Notes: generated from the letters alone by a model not told the origin. A stretch of 64,000 bases of DNA from Thaumatotibia leucotreta (GCA_025490895.1 JALPQI010001825.1:1-64000), one strand, 5' to 3'; positions 43,553-54,072 are shown, numbered from the stretch's first letter. Numbers and translations are program-made.

Positions 43553-44422
43553 AGTAATCATATTTTGTATTTTAAAAACGTATATAAGTACTTAATCAAA
43601 CGTTTCTGGGTTTTTCTATGCTATTCGTTATCTATTTTAAGACCTACATAATTTGCTAACATAATATTGTGCAATTGTGTTTGTATGGATGACTACTTCA
43701 TTGAACATAAATAATAACTATTTATTATTATTATCTCCTTCGTTGATGATTTTTTTAGGGATTCTTACAAAATACTATAAATTGTCACCGTATCTATTTG
43801 TTTGTCCTGTCCATCGGTCCATCTATTCGAGAATTAGGTACCGTGAGAATATTGAAAAAATATATATATATATATAAGGTAACTCCTGCATCACATCGGA
43901 TACGAAAGTGGGGTTGAATTTTATCTACGGGTAGGATTAGCCCTATAGCATATAGTGTCATTTGACATTAGGGTCTATCTATACTAAATATATAACTATA
44001 CTAAACTAAATAGTCTTATAAAATATGAAACAAATTCGGACAATGTTATTACACAAATATGTTCGTTCAGTCTTTGCGAAAGCATGCATCATGCATGGAC
44101 TACTATAGAGATACCTTTGTGTGTTCATAGTTTCCACTCATCTTTAAACTCGTATAATTGCCCGAAATCGCTGTCAATTGTATGAAAGACAAATAGGTGA
44201 TCGAATAAATATAAAATAAAAATGTTTGGGTTGTGTTTGACGAACTATACCAAGATAAAATTACACACAATTTTATTTGATGGCCTATTGTACCTAAACT
44301 TGATCCTACCTACTTGTCATTACGTATACATATAACATAACAAATCCTAAATATTTACGGAACCCTGGGCGATCAAGTACCTCTCATGTTACACTTTATC
44401 TTATTAAGTTATAGGTACAATG
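43553..44422. other. Spacer upstream of SDR3
   Basis: Matches 49666-51380 of unit 2 in patches (e.g. TTTGCTAACATAATATTGTG, CGAAAGCATGCAT), minus the LINE and MITE insertions present there. No gene. Confidence 0.5.
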
Positions 44423-44462
44423 TTATCTCATTCACATCACATAGATAACATTACATATAAAA
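44423..44462 (+). promoter_or_regulatory. SDR3 promoter: facing GATA sites and TATA box
   Basis: TTATCT (44423-44428), AGATAA (44443-44448), then TATAAAA (44456-44462), about 135 bp before the ATG. Spacing and flanks (CATTACATATAAAAGCTGTA) match SDR5 closely. Confidence 0.68.
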
Positions 44463-44594
44463 GCTGTAGTAAAACAATTGACTCGTCATATAGCCTAGCC
44501 GCGAGGCCCTTGAGCAATCCCTATATTAAAATATTAAGGCACTGAAATATAGACCTATTTACCGATTAATAACTGAAAATAACGTTGCAGAAAG

Positions 44595-45359
44595 ATGAGT
44601 TTTGCTAACAAAGTGGTGATAGTGACGGGCGCGAGCTCTGGGATTGGCGCAGCGACGGCGCTGATGTTCGCCAAGGAGGGCGCCGACGTGGCGCTCGTGG
44701 CGCGCACGCACGCCAAGCTCGAAGCCGTCGCCAAGCAAATAGGGGCCCTCGGCAGGAAACCCCTCGTCATCCAAGCCGACCTCTCCAAGGAAGCTGAAGT
44801 AGCCACCGTTGTCCCGAAAGCTGTTAAACATTTTGGAAAAATCGATGTGCTGGTCAATAATGCCGGTATGGTATCAGAGGGCAGTTTACTTGATGGCAAA
44901 GTGGTGCAGGCATTTGATGAGGTGATAAGCATTAATGTTCGAGCAGCTATTCAATTGACAAGCTTGGCAGCACCATATCTAGCTAAAACTAAGGGAAATG
45001 TGGTCAATATCTCAAGCGGAGCTGCTTTACGTCCGAGCAAGAATCCTAAATTAATTCCGTATTATGTGTCCAAAGCCGCTTTAGATCATTTCACACGTTG
45101 CGCAGCGATGGAGCTCGCGTCTCACGAGATCAGAGTCAACACGGTCAGCCCTGGCCCAGTGGACAATGAATTCATCAGTAACAACGGCCTCGGCGATCCC
45201 AAAGCAGCACGGAAGACACTTATTGAATCTACTCTCCAAGGTTTCATAGCTACGAATGAAGAAATTGGAAATGTGATTTTGTTCGTGGCTAGTGATAAGG
45301 CTAGAAGCGTCACTGCATCTACCTACGTCATGGACAATGGTTGGACCATGAAAAACTAA
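44595..45359 (+). CDS. Short-chain dehydrogenase/reductase SDR3 (FabG-like)
   Basis: Intronless, 254 residues. TGASSGIG 11-18, Arg37, NNAG 88-91, Asn114, Ser141 (ISSGAAL), Tyr156-Tyr-Val-Ser-Lys160 and SPGPV 185-189; the complete SDR catalytic set. The ATG sits in GCAGAAAGATGAG and begins the MSFANKVVIVTG shared by all six. The 3' part (MVSEGSLLDGKVVQAFDEVI) pairs it with SDR5, whereas its first about 130 nucleotides are identical to those of SDR4, a far more distant relative downstream. AATAAA at 45455-45460 is a likely polyadenylation signal. Likely cytosolic NADP(H)-dependent reductase or dehydrogenase; substrate cannot be inferred. Confidence 0.9.
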   Translation: MSFANKVVIVTGASSGIGAATALMFAKEGADVALVARTHAKLEAVAKQIGALGRKPLVIQADLSKEAEVATVVPKAVKHFGKIDVLVNNAGMVSEGSLLDGKVVQAFDEVISINVRAAIQLTSLAAPYLAKTKGNVVNISSGAALRPSKNPKLIPYYVSKAALDHFTRCAAMELASHEIRVNTVSPGPVDNEFISNNGLGDPKAARKTLIESTLQGFIATNEEIGNVILFVASDKARSVTASTYVMDNGWTMKN

Positions 45360-45489
45360 GCCGATGAAATGTTGCCTTTGACTCTGTACCATCCTTGTTT
45401 AATACCTATTGAAAATGGGCACGTAATGTTTTTGTTGTGTTTGATGGAATTCCTAATAAATAAGTATAATTTTAAAATAAATTGTAAGC

Positions 45490-46680
45490 TTTTTATATTT
45501 TTATCCCATCTCATTTAAATTTACCTTGTGGTGCAACTTGAATTTCCATCGAGCTCTTTCCAGCCGAGGCCATGTTTCCTTTTTAACTTCGCGCCTTTAG
45601 ATGGTGCGAGAATGACCTGCTTTTTTTGTCAAATTACTTGCCACGTAACGTAAACCCTTGCTGGAACAAATCGTTACCAGATCTAAGTAGTTCAGTTATA
45701 TATAGGTTTATTTTATAATATTATAGTTTTCATTTTGAATATTAGTCGAATAAAAATTTCTAAAACTATCTGAATTTCTTTCCTTGGCTAAAGGATTTTA
45801 GCTGGTGAACTCCCATAAAGTTGCATTTGTAATGAGCCCTGAGCGTTGGAGTAGGTACTTGGATTCTCCGGAAACATTCTCCGACGTCTGCTGGTGATAA
45901 CTATCCTGTTTAACAAGCCATGTCTCGCATGTATACAGAAGTAAGCCCCGACTTAACGGTCGACCTCAAAATTCTTTTTTTGGTGCCGCGAGCGACAATA
46001 GTGGAAATACTGAAGGTCCACACGGGCTTCCATTTAATATAGTCCATTTAATATAGCATTTATGGTAAGGGTCTTGTTGATGCGCGCTTCAACATCTCCA
46101 CTCCGCCACCGTCACCAGTCACCACTGTTCTCAGACATGTAAATGGTATACATTTTTCACCCTGTTCACGTTTAACTATGATTAGTGCTGCCTTGGAAGT
46201 ATTTAGGGGAATCGACATGGAATAGGAAATGGTTTTTGAACAGTTGATAAATCCAATCCCTCACGTGATATGAAATCGATTTTGCTTTGCTTTGCTACTG
46301 ATTCAAGATAGCCCCTGTCCTCTTGCCTTGGTACGCTGTGAATCACGTCGTCCAAGATGATCAGAAAGCGTCAAAAACAAAAAAAAATACTCTTCCATGT
46401 CACGAGTACCTATCGAATCCAACAATTAGTTATTTTGATGACCTTAACAGTTATTCCTCTGTGCTGAAGTATACGGCGGTATATCTGTGTATTTTACCCA
46501 GTCAAATACCTTTTCAAAAACTGCGAACAAAACATGAAGCTCTCTCTTAATTTCGTGGCATTCATCGTGTCCTGTAATATCATGCGAAAGACGTTAATCT
46601 GGATGTAATACGATCGTTCCGTTCTAAAACCGTTTGCGGAGCTTTTTCATTCTTCAAGCTTTTTATTCATATCACGTTGG
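45490..46680 (-). pseudogene. Decayed RTE-like LINE, unit 1 copy
   Basis: Minus-strand fragments: FEKVFDWVKYTD (near 46530; the first RT block, usually DFEKAFD), YTCETWLVKQDSYHQQT (near 45900; typical post-RT ETW segment), then a worn SCKKKR-type tail at 45500-45690. Frames are broken throughout. The same relic, in the same position, follows SDR5. Confidence 0.65.
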
Positions 46681-46920
46681 CAGCCTCTCTACGTCCACTG
46701 CTGGACGTAGGCTTCTGCCATTAACTATGCGTATCGACGCAATAGGAGGTAAATGCCTATAATCGCCACGCTGGGTAAGCGGGTTGGCGATAGTAGAAGT
46801 GTGTAAAATAATATAAATAATCTTCTTTAGAGGAATATTCATTGACCATTCAATCCCTTATTCGATTCTTACGACACCGACGGGAAGATTTGGAATGATG
46901 ACAAATGTATTCTTACTGTC
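46681..46920 (-). mobile_element. Family A retroposon, copy 10
   Basis: TCCACTGCTGGACGTAGGC, AATAGGAGGTAAATGCC, CGCCACGCTGGGTAAGCGGG and, at the head, CGACACCGACGGGAAGA; old copy. No equivalent in unit 2, so it inserted after the duplication or was lost there. Confidence 0.7.
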
Positions 46921-47265
46921 CCCCCATTATCTACTACGGGACACAGCTTACTCTTCATTTTTAGATCTTTAGAATCCCTGCTTGGCGGTTCCGCCAAATA
47001 AAATGAAACTCAAAATCGATCATTATAGCACCTACCTATAGACATCATTGGTTGAAACATTGGGAGAAGAAAGGTAGGGAATCGCAAAATAAATAAAACA
47101 AGTAAATCATTCACGAATTAACGGAATTTTACATGGGTACATGCTTTATACATAAACAATTCAGGTTCAGATACTAAATTAGTAATACAATAGCAATGGA
47201 AGACAAGAGTGAATTTAATAAATACGATGAAGGCGATGATCAGTGAACTACATATAGGCAAACAT
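46921..47265. other. 3' flank of SDR4
   Basis: Segment 47041-47110 (CATCATTGGTTGAAACATTG) recurs near 54513 beside SDR6. No other feature. Confidence 0.5.
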
Positions 47266-48027
47266 TTATTTTAAAAGGTAACCGTTATCAATAACGTAGG
47301 TTGAACCAGTAATGCTCCTCGCTTTGTCATTCGCCAAAAACAAGATCACACGTCCAATTTCCTCGTCTTTAGCTATATATCCTAACGCAGTAAAATCTGC
47401 CACTCCATTCTTAAGTTCGTCAACATTGTCGACCTTATTATTGGTAAGAAATTCGTTATCCACCGGCCCAGGATTCACAGAATTAACCCTGACCCCCGAT
47501 GGCGCTAATTCTAAAGCCGCGCAACGAGTGAAGTGCCCCAAAGCAGCCTTCGACATAGCATAGAACATAAAAATGGGCCACTTACTGGTCTCAAGTCCAG
47601 CCACACTGGATACATTGACCACATTTCCTTTAGTTTCCTTTAGATAAGGCGCTGCAAGGCTTGTCAGTTGGACAACAGCTCTTACATTAGTTTGCATCAC
47701 GTCATCGTACGCTTGTAAAGCCTTGCCATCTTCTAAACATCCCTGTGGAGCTATACCGGCGTTATTGACTAGAACATCGAGCTTTCCAAAGTGCTTGACA
47801 GTTTTAGGGACGACTGTGGCGACGTCAGCTTCCTTGGAGAGGTCGGCTTGGATAACGAGGGATTTCCTGCCGAGGGCCTCTATGTGCTTGGCGACGGCGG
47901 CGAGCTTGGCGTGCGTGCGCGCCACGAGCGCCACGTCGGCGCCCTCCTTGGCGAACATCAGCGCCGTCGCTGCGCCAATCCCAGAGCTCGCGCCCGTCAC
48001 TATCACCACTTTGTTAGCAAAACTCAT
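47266..48027 (-). CDS. Short-chain dehydrogenase/reductase SDR4 (FabG-like)
   Basis: Intronless, 253 residues. TGASSGIG 11-18, Arg37, NNAG 88-91, Asn114, Ser141 (VSSVAGL), Tyr156-Ala-Met-Ser-Lys160 and NPGPV 185-189. The second half (GCLEDGKALQAYDDVMQT, NNKVDNVDELKNGVADF, ending VIDNGYLLK) differs strongly from SDR1/2/3/5 and pairs it with SDR6, so it probably has a different substrate range. The first 130 nucleotides are nevertheless identical to SDR3. The leader differs slightly (TTGCCCAAAA before ATG). TATA and GATA sites are present upstream. It sits about 1.9 kb from SDR3, tail to tail. Confidence 0.9.
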   Translation of the reverse strand: MSFANKVVIVTGASSGIGAATALMFAKEGADVALVARTHAKLAAVAKHIEALGRKSLVIQADLSKEADVATVVPKTVKHFGKLDVLVNNAGIAPQGCLEDGKALQAYDDVMQTNVRAVVQLTSLAAPYLKETKGNVVNVSSVAGLETSKWPIFMFYAMSKAALGHFTRCAALELAPSGVRVNSVNPGPVDNEFLTNNKVDNVDELKNGVADFTALGYIAKDEEIGRVILFLANDKARSITGSTYVIDNGYLLK

Positions 48028-48140
48028 TTTTGGGCAACGTTAGTTCAAGTTATTTATCGGTAAGTATATTTCGGTGCTTTAATATAATAACCGGAAGGGT
48101 TGAGCCAGCCTATATGACGATTGAATTGTTTTCATAAGCT

Positions 48141-48179
48141 TTTATATAGTACACATGTTATCAATATCAATGAGATAAA
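48141..48179 (-). promoter_or_regulatory. SDR4 promoter: TATA box and GATA sites
   Basis: Minus strand: TATAAAA at 48147-48141; upstream TTATCA (48159-48164, weaker) and AGATAA (48174-48179) facing each other. Confidence 0.58.
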
Positions 48180-48779
48180 AAAGTTAAGATAAAATAGGTA
48201 TGCAGCATGGGTATGCAAGGTCAAGTACCAACGCCAAATGTTCCGTATGTGTCTAAGTACCTATTTATTTTGATTAAGTATAACTATTTAAGTAGGATAA
48301 TTATGCATTTTTAGTGGTAGTGCCATATGCATAACAAGGAGAATAATTTAGGTACCTATTTCTTTAAAATAACTACGGAAGTACGGACTTTAGTTAAACA
48401 ACTGCACAATTTATTTACATTTGTAATTAAATTCAATCTAACTAACCTAAGATCTAAGATTGGCTCTTGTGGCATTGTACCGAAGATGTTGACGAAAAAA
48501 TTAGAATATTGGAACTAACAAATATAAGAATTTAAAATCATTTTTTCTACTCCAGCACAACCTATCTGATAATGGAAGGACGAACAGTGATATTATAATA
48601 ATACACGTACTCAGACTACTACCTAACGTACTTAAAGTACCTACGTAGTTTATGCTACATGTTTATTGACATACTTAATAAGAGTTCTTAAAATCGAGGG
48701 TCGATTATCTCAGAGCTTGTACATGTAATAGTCATCTATTCAAGCTCAATCAAGGCTTGTGTGGACACTTAGCCAATGT

Positions 48780-48960
48780 TGTAGGACATGTGTGATAGAG
48801 AGATATGTGTAAACATAAATGTAAACAAAATCATGACTCAGGAGCAAATATTTTTGTGACAACTATACACACTGCAAGATGCTCATCAGGATTCGAACTC
48901 GGGTTCTCCAGCTTTGCAGGGCCGACAACCGACTGAGCTACGGACCATTATGTTGTCTTT
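48780..48960 (-). mobile_element. Old tRNA-derived SINE
   Basis: Minus strand: CCGTAGCTCAGTCGGTTGTC (A box) and GAGTTCGAATCCTGATGAGC (B box), followed by an AT-rich body with AAAATATTTGCTCC. Diverged from the SINE at 35507. Confidence 0.65.
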
Positions 48961-49004
48961 GCAAATAAATAATACCATTTCATTTCAGTACTATGTCGTC
49001 CTAA

Positions 49005-49130
49005 TGTGTGGATCAATGAAGTGTCGAGGCCGGGCGCGACGCCGCTGGCGCGTGAAACCGTCGCATTGTCGCGCGGCGACCGCGCGTGACCGCGCCGCGC
49101 CCGCAGTCGCCGCGTCTACGTGGCTCACAA
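49005..49130. other. GC-rich conserved block, copy 2
   Basis: Same island as 42866-42983 (GGGCGCGACGCCGCTGGCGC), starting ATGTGTGGATCAATGAAGTG. A 92-codon open frame over it is not conserved in the other copy. Confidence 0.6.
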
Positions 49131-49192
49131 GAGATGAAATGTCTACTTTATTACAGTTTTCGCTCTTATTTCATGCATTCTACGAACAATAA

Positions 49193-49665
49193 TCGGCCAA
49201 GAGCATGGCAGGCCATGCTCAATCTAGGATTCCAGGCAGTTCTATGTTCTGTAAGTATTCTGTAAGCCTAATATTCATGTTTTTTTTATCCGTAGACCCA
49301 CGGATCAAAAGTTAGATGAAGCGGAGGGCACACTTTTTAAATTCCGTAGCGGCTTATGTCCGAAAATATTGAATTAAAAAACTTTCTTTTGAGACCCTAT
49401 TTTTTAAAGAGCTATTCAACGATATACCTCATAATAAATTAGGATTTCACAAAACAAAATCATCGCCGCTTTACGTCTAAGGAAGTCACCAGAACAATAT
49501 TTTCTTCTATATTTATTTATATTGCCTCACTTTGTCGGTGATATACCAAATTGTAAATTTCCAGTACTAACGGCCACCGAGCTACACGACACGACACTGC
49601 GGGCATAAAGACGGACATGGCGGAACTATTAGGGTCCCTTATCCTGCGGAACCCTAAAAATATAG
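49193..49665 (+). mobile_element. Family G repeat, copy 5
   Basis: CGGCCAAGAGCATGGCAGGC start, AAGACGGACATGGCGGAACT inside, TGCGGAACCCTAAAAAT end; partner of copy 4. Confidence 0.7.
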
Positions 49666-50287
49666 TAATATTATTTTGATACACCCACTTAATCAAATGT
49701 TTCTGTGTTTCTCTTCTCTATCTATACTATTCGTTATCTATCTATTTTAAGACCTACATAATTTGCTAACATAATATTGTGCAATCGTGTTTGTATGAAT
49801 GACTTCATCAATGAACATAAATAATACCTATTTATTATCATTATTTCCCTCGTTGATGATCTTTTTAGGGTTCCTTACTAGAGTAGGTATATTGCCACCG
49901 TATCTATTTTTCTGTTCGTCGGTCCATATATTCGCGACTTAGTTACCGTGAGAATATTGAAAAAAGAAAACATATGTAACGTAATTCCTGCGTCGCATCA
50001 GATACGAAAGTGGGGTTCAATTTTATCTATGATTAGCCCTATTAGCGTGTAGGGTTATTGGATATTAGGGACTATCTTGCTAAATATATAACCATACTGT
50101 GCCTCTGGGAAACGTTAATTAAATATATATTAAACATATTCTAATCATGTTAATACACAAATATATTATATTCATTCAGTCTCCGCGAAAGCATGCATGT
50201 ACCTACTGCAAAGACACTTTTGTGTGTCCATAGTTTCCACTGATATTTAAACTCGTATATAGGTATACCCTATATCCCTATTTAATA
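49666..50287. other. Spacer upstream of SDR5
   Basis: Aligns with 43553-44200 of unit 1. No gene. Confidence 0.5.
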
Positions 50288-50446
50288 TTACCTAGCTGGG
50301 GTATAGTGCGTCAAACAAAACACGAATATTTTTATTTCGCCCTGTCACCTATTGGTATTTCATACAATTGACAGCGATCTAGAACAGGGCCACAGGGATT
50401 TTAGGAACAGGGATTTTTGTGTTGTGTTTGATCCCCAGCTAGGTAA
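50288..50446. mobile_element. MITE, 159 bp
   Basis: TTACCTAGCTGGGG mirrored by CCCCAGCTAGGTAA; further mirrored GTCAAACAAAACAC / GTGTTGTGTTTGA. Confidence 0.75.
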
Positions 50447-50566
50447 AATTAAATACAATTTTATTTGTTACTTGGTTATAATATTCAGATCCTTGTAATT
50501 ATATTGCAGTGCCCAACAGGGTTCACAAAGATTTAGCTTGCTGTAAGTTGACCATCTTTATAACTT

Positions 50567-51270
50567 TTTTTTTTTTTTATGTTGGCACAACAAAGTGGCT
50601 CCACTCCACCTGATCGTAAGTGAAAAAAAGAGCCCAACGAACAGGAGACAAACAGTAACCTGTTAGTTGCCACCGCCTTGCTGGCCCGCTAGATGCTTCT
50701 TCACGCTTCGTTTAAAGGGTCCCAACTTATAGGTATGCGGAAACACATGTGCCGGTAAAGAATTCCACTTTTTAATAGGCATATGAAAGAATTGCCGAAT
50801 TTCTTAGTACGTGTGGGAATATTTTCCACGGTGAAGGAGTGACACCGCAAACCGGCACGTGTGGTTTTATAACGGAAAGGGGAGGGCGGGATGAGGGAAA
50901 ATAACTCTTCAGAACACTCACCATGGTACAGGCGATAAAAAACACTCAGAGAACCAATGTCCCTACGTAGTTGAAGGGGTTCAAGGTGCCTGGTAACCTT
51001 AGAGTCGCCTATAATACGAACTGCCCGCCGCTGCATCCAAACGAGACCATCGAGTAGGTATTGGGCGGACCCATCCCAAAGATGAGAGCAGTACTCCACG
51101 CAAGACCGAACTTGTGTCTTATAAAGAAGACAAAGCTGGTCGGGCGCAAAGAACCGACGCACCCTATTCAGGATGCCCAGCTTTTTTGATGCCGTGGTAA
51201 TTAATGACTCGATGTATTTATTTTGATTTAGATTGCAGCGTATATCCATGCCAAGCATATTCAGGCTATC
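50567..51270 (-). mobile_element. 5'-truncated non-LTR retrotransposon (jockey/CR1-like)
   Basis: A minus-strand frame of 185 codons (50701-51258) carries CLLYKTQVRSCVEYCSHLWD, MQRRAVRIIGD and SLSVFYRLYHGECSEELF, the region after the reverse transcriptase in jockey/CR1-type LINE proteins. It ends FRIPISWDPLNEA with a stop. The 3' untranslated region ends in poly-A (T-run at 50567-50577 on the + strand). The catalytic domain is gone by 5' truncation, yet the remaining frame is uninterrupted, so it is young. It lies about 110 bp upstream of the SDR5 GATA sites. Confidence 0.82.
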
Positions 51271-51381
51271 TCGTAAACCAAGAGGAGTGTTCTGAAGAGT
51301 TGGAACTGGGATTTACGGAACCCTTAACACTCAAATACCTGTCATACCTACTTTATCTTAAGTTATTGGTACCATACCATG

Positions 51382-51416
51382 TTATCTCATTCACATAGAT
51401 AACATTACATATAAAA
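51382..51416 (+). promoter_or_regulatory. SDR5 promoter: facing GATA sites and TATA box
   Basis: TTATCT (51382-51387), AGATAA (51397-51402) and TATAAAA (51410-51416), about 130 bp before the ATG; nearly identical to SDR3. The GATA pair has 9 bp between sites here and at SDR2, and 14 bp at SDR3. Confidence 0.68.
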
Positions 51417-51546
51417 GCTGTAATAAAACAATGGACTCGTCATATAGCCTAGCCGCTAGGCCCTTGAGCAGTCCCTATAACAATATTAAAGCACTGAAAT
51501 ATAGACCTATTTACCGATAAATAACTGGAAGTAATGTTGCAGAAAG

Positions 51547-52311
51547 ATGAGTTTTGCTAACAAAGTGGTGATAGTGACGGGCGCCAGCTCTGGGATTGGC
51601 GCAGCGACGGCGCTGATGTTCGCCAAGCAGGGCGCTGACGTGGCGCTCGTGGCGCGCACGCACGCCAAGCTAGCCGCCGTCGCCAAGCTCATAGAGGAGC
51701 TTGGTAGGAAACCCCTCGTCATCCAAGCCGACCTCTCCAAGGAAGCTGAAGTGGCCACCGTTGTCCCGAAAACTGTTAAACATTTTGGAAAACTCGATGT
51801 GCTGGTCAACAATGCTGGTATGGTATCAGAGGGCAGTTTACTCGATGGCAAAGTATTGCAGGCATTTGATGAGGTGATAAGCATTAATGTTCGAGCAGCT
51901 ATTCAATTGACAAGCTTGGCAGCGCCATATCTAGCTAAAACTAAGGGAAATGTGGTCAACATCTCAAGCGGGGGTGCTTTGCGCCCGAGCAAAAATCCTA
52001 AAGTTCTTCCATATTATGTGTCCAAAGCTGCTTTAGATCATTTCACACGTTGCGCAGCGATGGAGCTCGCGTCTCACGAGATCAGAGTCAACACGGTTAC
52101 CCCTGGCCCAGTGGACAATGATTTCATCAGTAACAACGGCCTCGGTGATTCCAAAGCAGTACGGAAGACACGTATTGAATCTACTCTCCAAGGTTTCATA
52201 GCTACGAATGAAGAAATTGGAAATCTGATATTGTTCGTGGCTAGCGATAAGGCTAGAAGCGTCACTGCATCTACCTACGTCATGGATAATGGTTGCACCA
52301 TGAAAAACTAG
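51547..52311 (+). CDS. Short-chain dehydrogenase/reductase SDR5 (FabG-like)
   Basis: Intronless, 254 residues. TGASSGIG 11-18, Arg37, NNAG 88-91, Asn114, Ser141, Tyr156-Tyr-Val-Ser-Lys160 and TPGPV 185-189. Closest to SDR3 over the last two thirds, but residues 42-57 (LAAVAKLIEELGRKPL) match SDR6, its physical neighbour in unit 2, rather than SDR3 (LEAVAKQIGALGRKPL). This local switch is what gene conversion would leave. Small changes: Gln28 in AKQGAD and Arg in RKTRIES. AATAAA at 52410-52415 follows the stop. Catalytic residues are intact; substrate unknown; probably a soluble NADP(H)-dependent enzyme. Confidence 0.9.
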   Translation: MSFANKVVIVTGASSGIGAATALMFAKQGADVALVARTHAKLAAVAKLIEELGRKPLVIQADLSKEAEVATVVPKTVKHFGKLDVLVNNAGMVSEGSLLDGKVLQAFDEVISINVRAAIQLTSLAAPYLAKTKGNVVNISSGGALRPSKNPKVLPYYVSKAALDHFTRCAAMELASHEIRVNTVTPGPVDNDFISNNGLGDSKAVRKTRIESTLQGFIATNEEIGNLILFVASDKARSVTASTYVMDNGCTMKN

Positions 52312-52444
52312 GCTGGTAAGTAAAATGTTACCCTTGACTCCTTACCATTGAACCTAATTGTGCACGTAACTATTGCGACAATGCAAATTTTTGTTATATT
52401 TTATGAAATAATAAATAAGTATAATTTAAAATAAATTTTTAGCA

Positions 52445-53690
52445 TTTTTTATTTGTATCACCTGTCACTTAAACTTACAGTTAAATGATGACGATGGTAT
52501 ACTGTTGTCTCTCAGCCGGGACATAAGTCTCTCAGAAAGGAATTTCCTTTTGCACCGCCTTAGGTATCCTTTTCCAGTCTGTCGCTGCTTTCTATTCAAC
52601 TTCACATCTTCAGGCAGTAAGGGACGACCTTCTTTCTTTCTGCTTCTTTTCTTTTTACAAGAACTTGCCACGTAAACACTTGCTTGAACATGACATTATG
52701 ACCAATAGAATCCCCAAGGATTCTAAGAAATGTTTGATGAGAATCCAAATTCTCATCAAACATTTCTTTACAAATGCCGAAGTCTGCTAGACATAATTAT
52801 CCTGCTCGACAACCCATGTCTCGCATGCATTGCATACAGAAGTAAGTTTCGACTTAACATTACGATTAGAGTTAAGAATTCTTAGCTTGGTGCGATGAGT
52901 GATAATCGTGGAGATGGGCTTCATGGCATCAATTCAACTGAGCATTTAGGCCGTGGTCGTACTGCACACGCCGCACGCAACCGACAACGTCCCGTCGGAC
53001 GCAGCGTCTGAATGATGTATGGCGGGGGGATGCCGCACGCAGCGGGCGAAAACGACCACTCCCGAGCATTCCCGAACACACCATTCACCGGCTGCGTGCG
53101 ATGGGACGTTGTCGGCTGCGTGCGGCGTGTGCAGTACGACCGTGGCCTTACATAAGCAGATATGTAAGCTGCACCACTTATTCAACGGGTTCCATTTTCT
53201 TGGATTTGCTGCGTTTGAGGTATTTAGCACATAGCTTTGGTATTGATACCAAAACTTTGTGGGATCAAAACCAAATACTCAATCCCTCCCGTGATGCAGC
53301 TAATGCTAAGTCGTCTGTCTTCGATCACAGGTGGTCTCGTGATAAGACGGATCACTATCGATCGTCAACGAAGTTAATGTCCTCAAGTACCTTGCCACTA
53401 ACCCAAGGTAGCCCTCTTACCATGGTACCCTGTGCATCACTCCGTCAAAGACGACCAGAAACAGCAACGGTGAAAGCAAATAACTGTATTTGACTCCTCC
53501 AGACAACCATTGGATCTGACTGTTGATCGTGTGAATCACTTGGCATGTGAATCCCTGATAAAGGAACTTAATTATTTCGATGACCTGAACTGTTATTCCC
53601 CTTTTCTTTAGTATTCGCCGCATTCTTGTATATTTTACCCTGTTAAAGGCCTTTCAAAATCCGCGACCACAACATTGAGCTATCTTTTTT
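52445..53690 (-). pseudogene. Decayed RTE-like LINE, unit 2 copy
   Basis: Minus-strand pieces from 5' to 3': FERPFNRVKYTRMRRILKKR and LLSPLLFLVVFDGVM (53417-53690, reverse transcriptase blocks; the YxDD catalytic block is missing), a post-RT segment near 52790-52860, and SCKKKRSRKKEGRPLLPEDV (52465-52671). A Harbinger-like MITE splits it at 52949. Confidence 0.7.
52949..53147. mobile_element. Harbinger-like MITE, GC-rich, TTA duplication
   Basis: GGCCGTGGTCGTACTGCACA with CGCCGCACGCA, mirrored by TGCGTGCGGCG with TGTGCAGTACGACCGTGGCC; TTA at 52946-52948 and 53148-53150. 199 bp with about 45 bp arms. Absent from the matching place in unit 1, so younger than the duplication. Confidence 0.85.
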
Positions 53691-53729
53691 CTTCTTGATA
53701 TTTGTGGCGTGCTAATTAATATCATGCGA

Positions 53730-53890
53730 AAGACGTTAACCAGTACGGTTAGCAGTTAGCAAAAGATTGAAGCGACAGTATCTCGCCGCGACATATACCT
53801 ATTCGTCCCTCTTTTATTAACATAGTAAAGGATAGGAAGTTTATTTCGCGGCGACATACTGTCGCACCAATTATATGCTAAGCCTAATAG
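53730..53890. mobile_element. MITE family H, copy 2
   Basis: CCAGTACGGTTAGCAGTTAG at the left; GCGGCGACATACTGTCGCAC and ATATGCTAAGCCTAATAG at the right; interior CGTCCCTCTTTTATTAA as in copy 1. Confidence 0.65.
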
Positions 53891-54072
53891 ACCGAATAGG
53901 ATCGACCTGTTCTTAAAACCGTTTGCGAAGTTTATCCACTCTTTAAGTTTTTATTGCTGAAACATCTAATGTTTCATTCGTATCTGGACTCTGGAGTTTC
54001 AGTTCTATTATGCAAAGCCGCCTACATTTGCTCATCAATCTTTACGAGCATCTTCCCTACCTTGTCGATTAA

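Larger units (their letters stand above)
42780..48250. repeat. Segmental duplication unit 1 (SDR3 + SDR4)
   Basis: It shares, in the same order, with unit 2: a GC-rich block, a family G element, the GGTCCAT...ATTCG block, a + strand SDR, a LINE relic, a segment with CATCATTGGTT and AACATTGGGAGAA, and a - strand SDR. Edges are approximate. Confidence 0.75.

Noticed and set aside
44555..44932. Antisense open frames overlapping the SDR genes (also at 30879, 42326, 47312, 47723, 51507, 55040, 55451)
   Set aside because: Conserved only because the sense coding sequence is conserved and GC-rich; no independent evidence.
49005..49192. 92-codon open frame over the GC-rich block
   Set aside because: Not preserved in the duplicate at 42866-42983.
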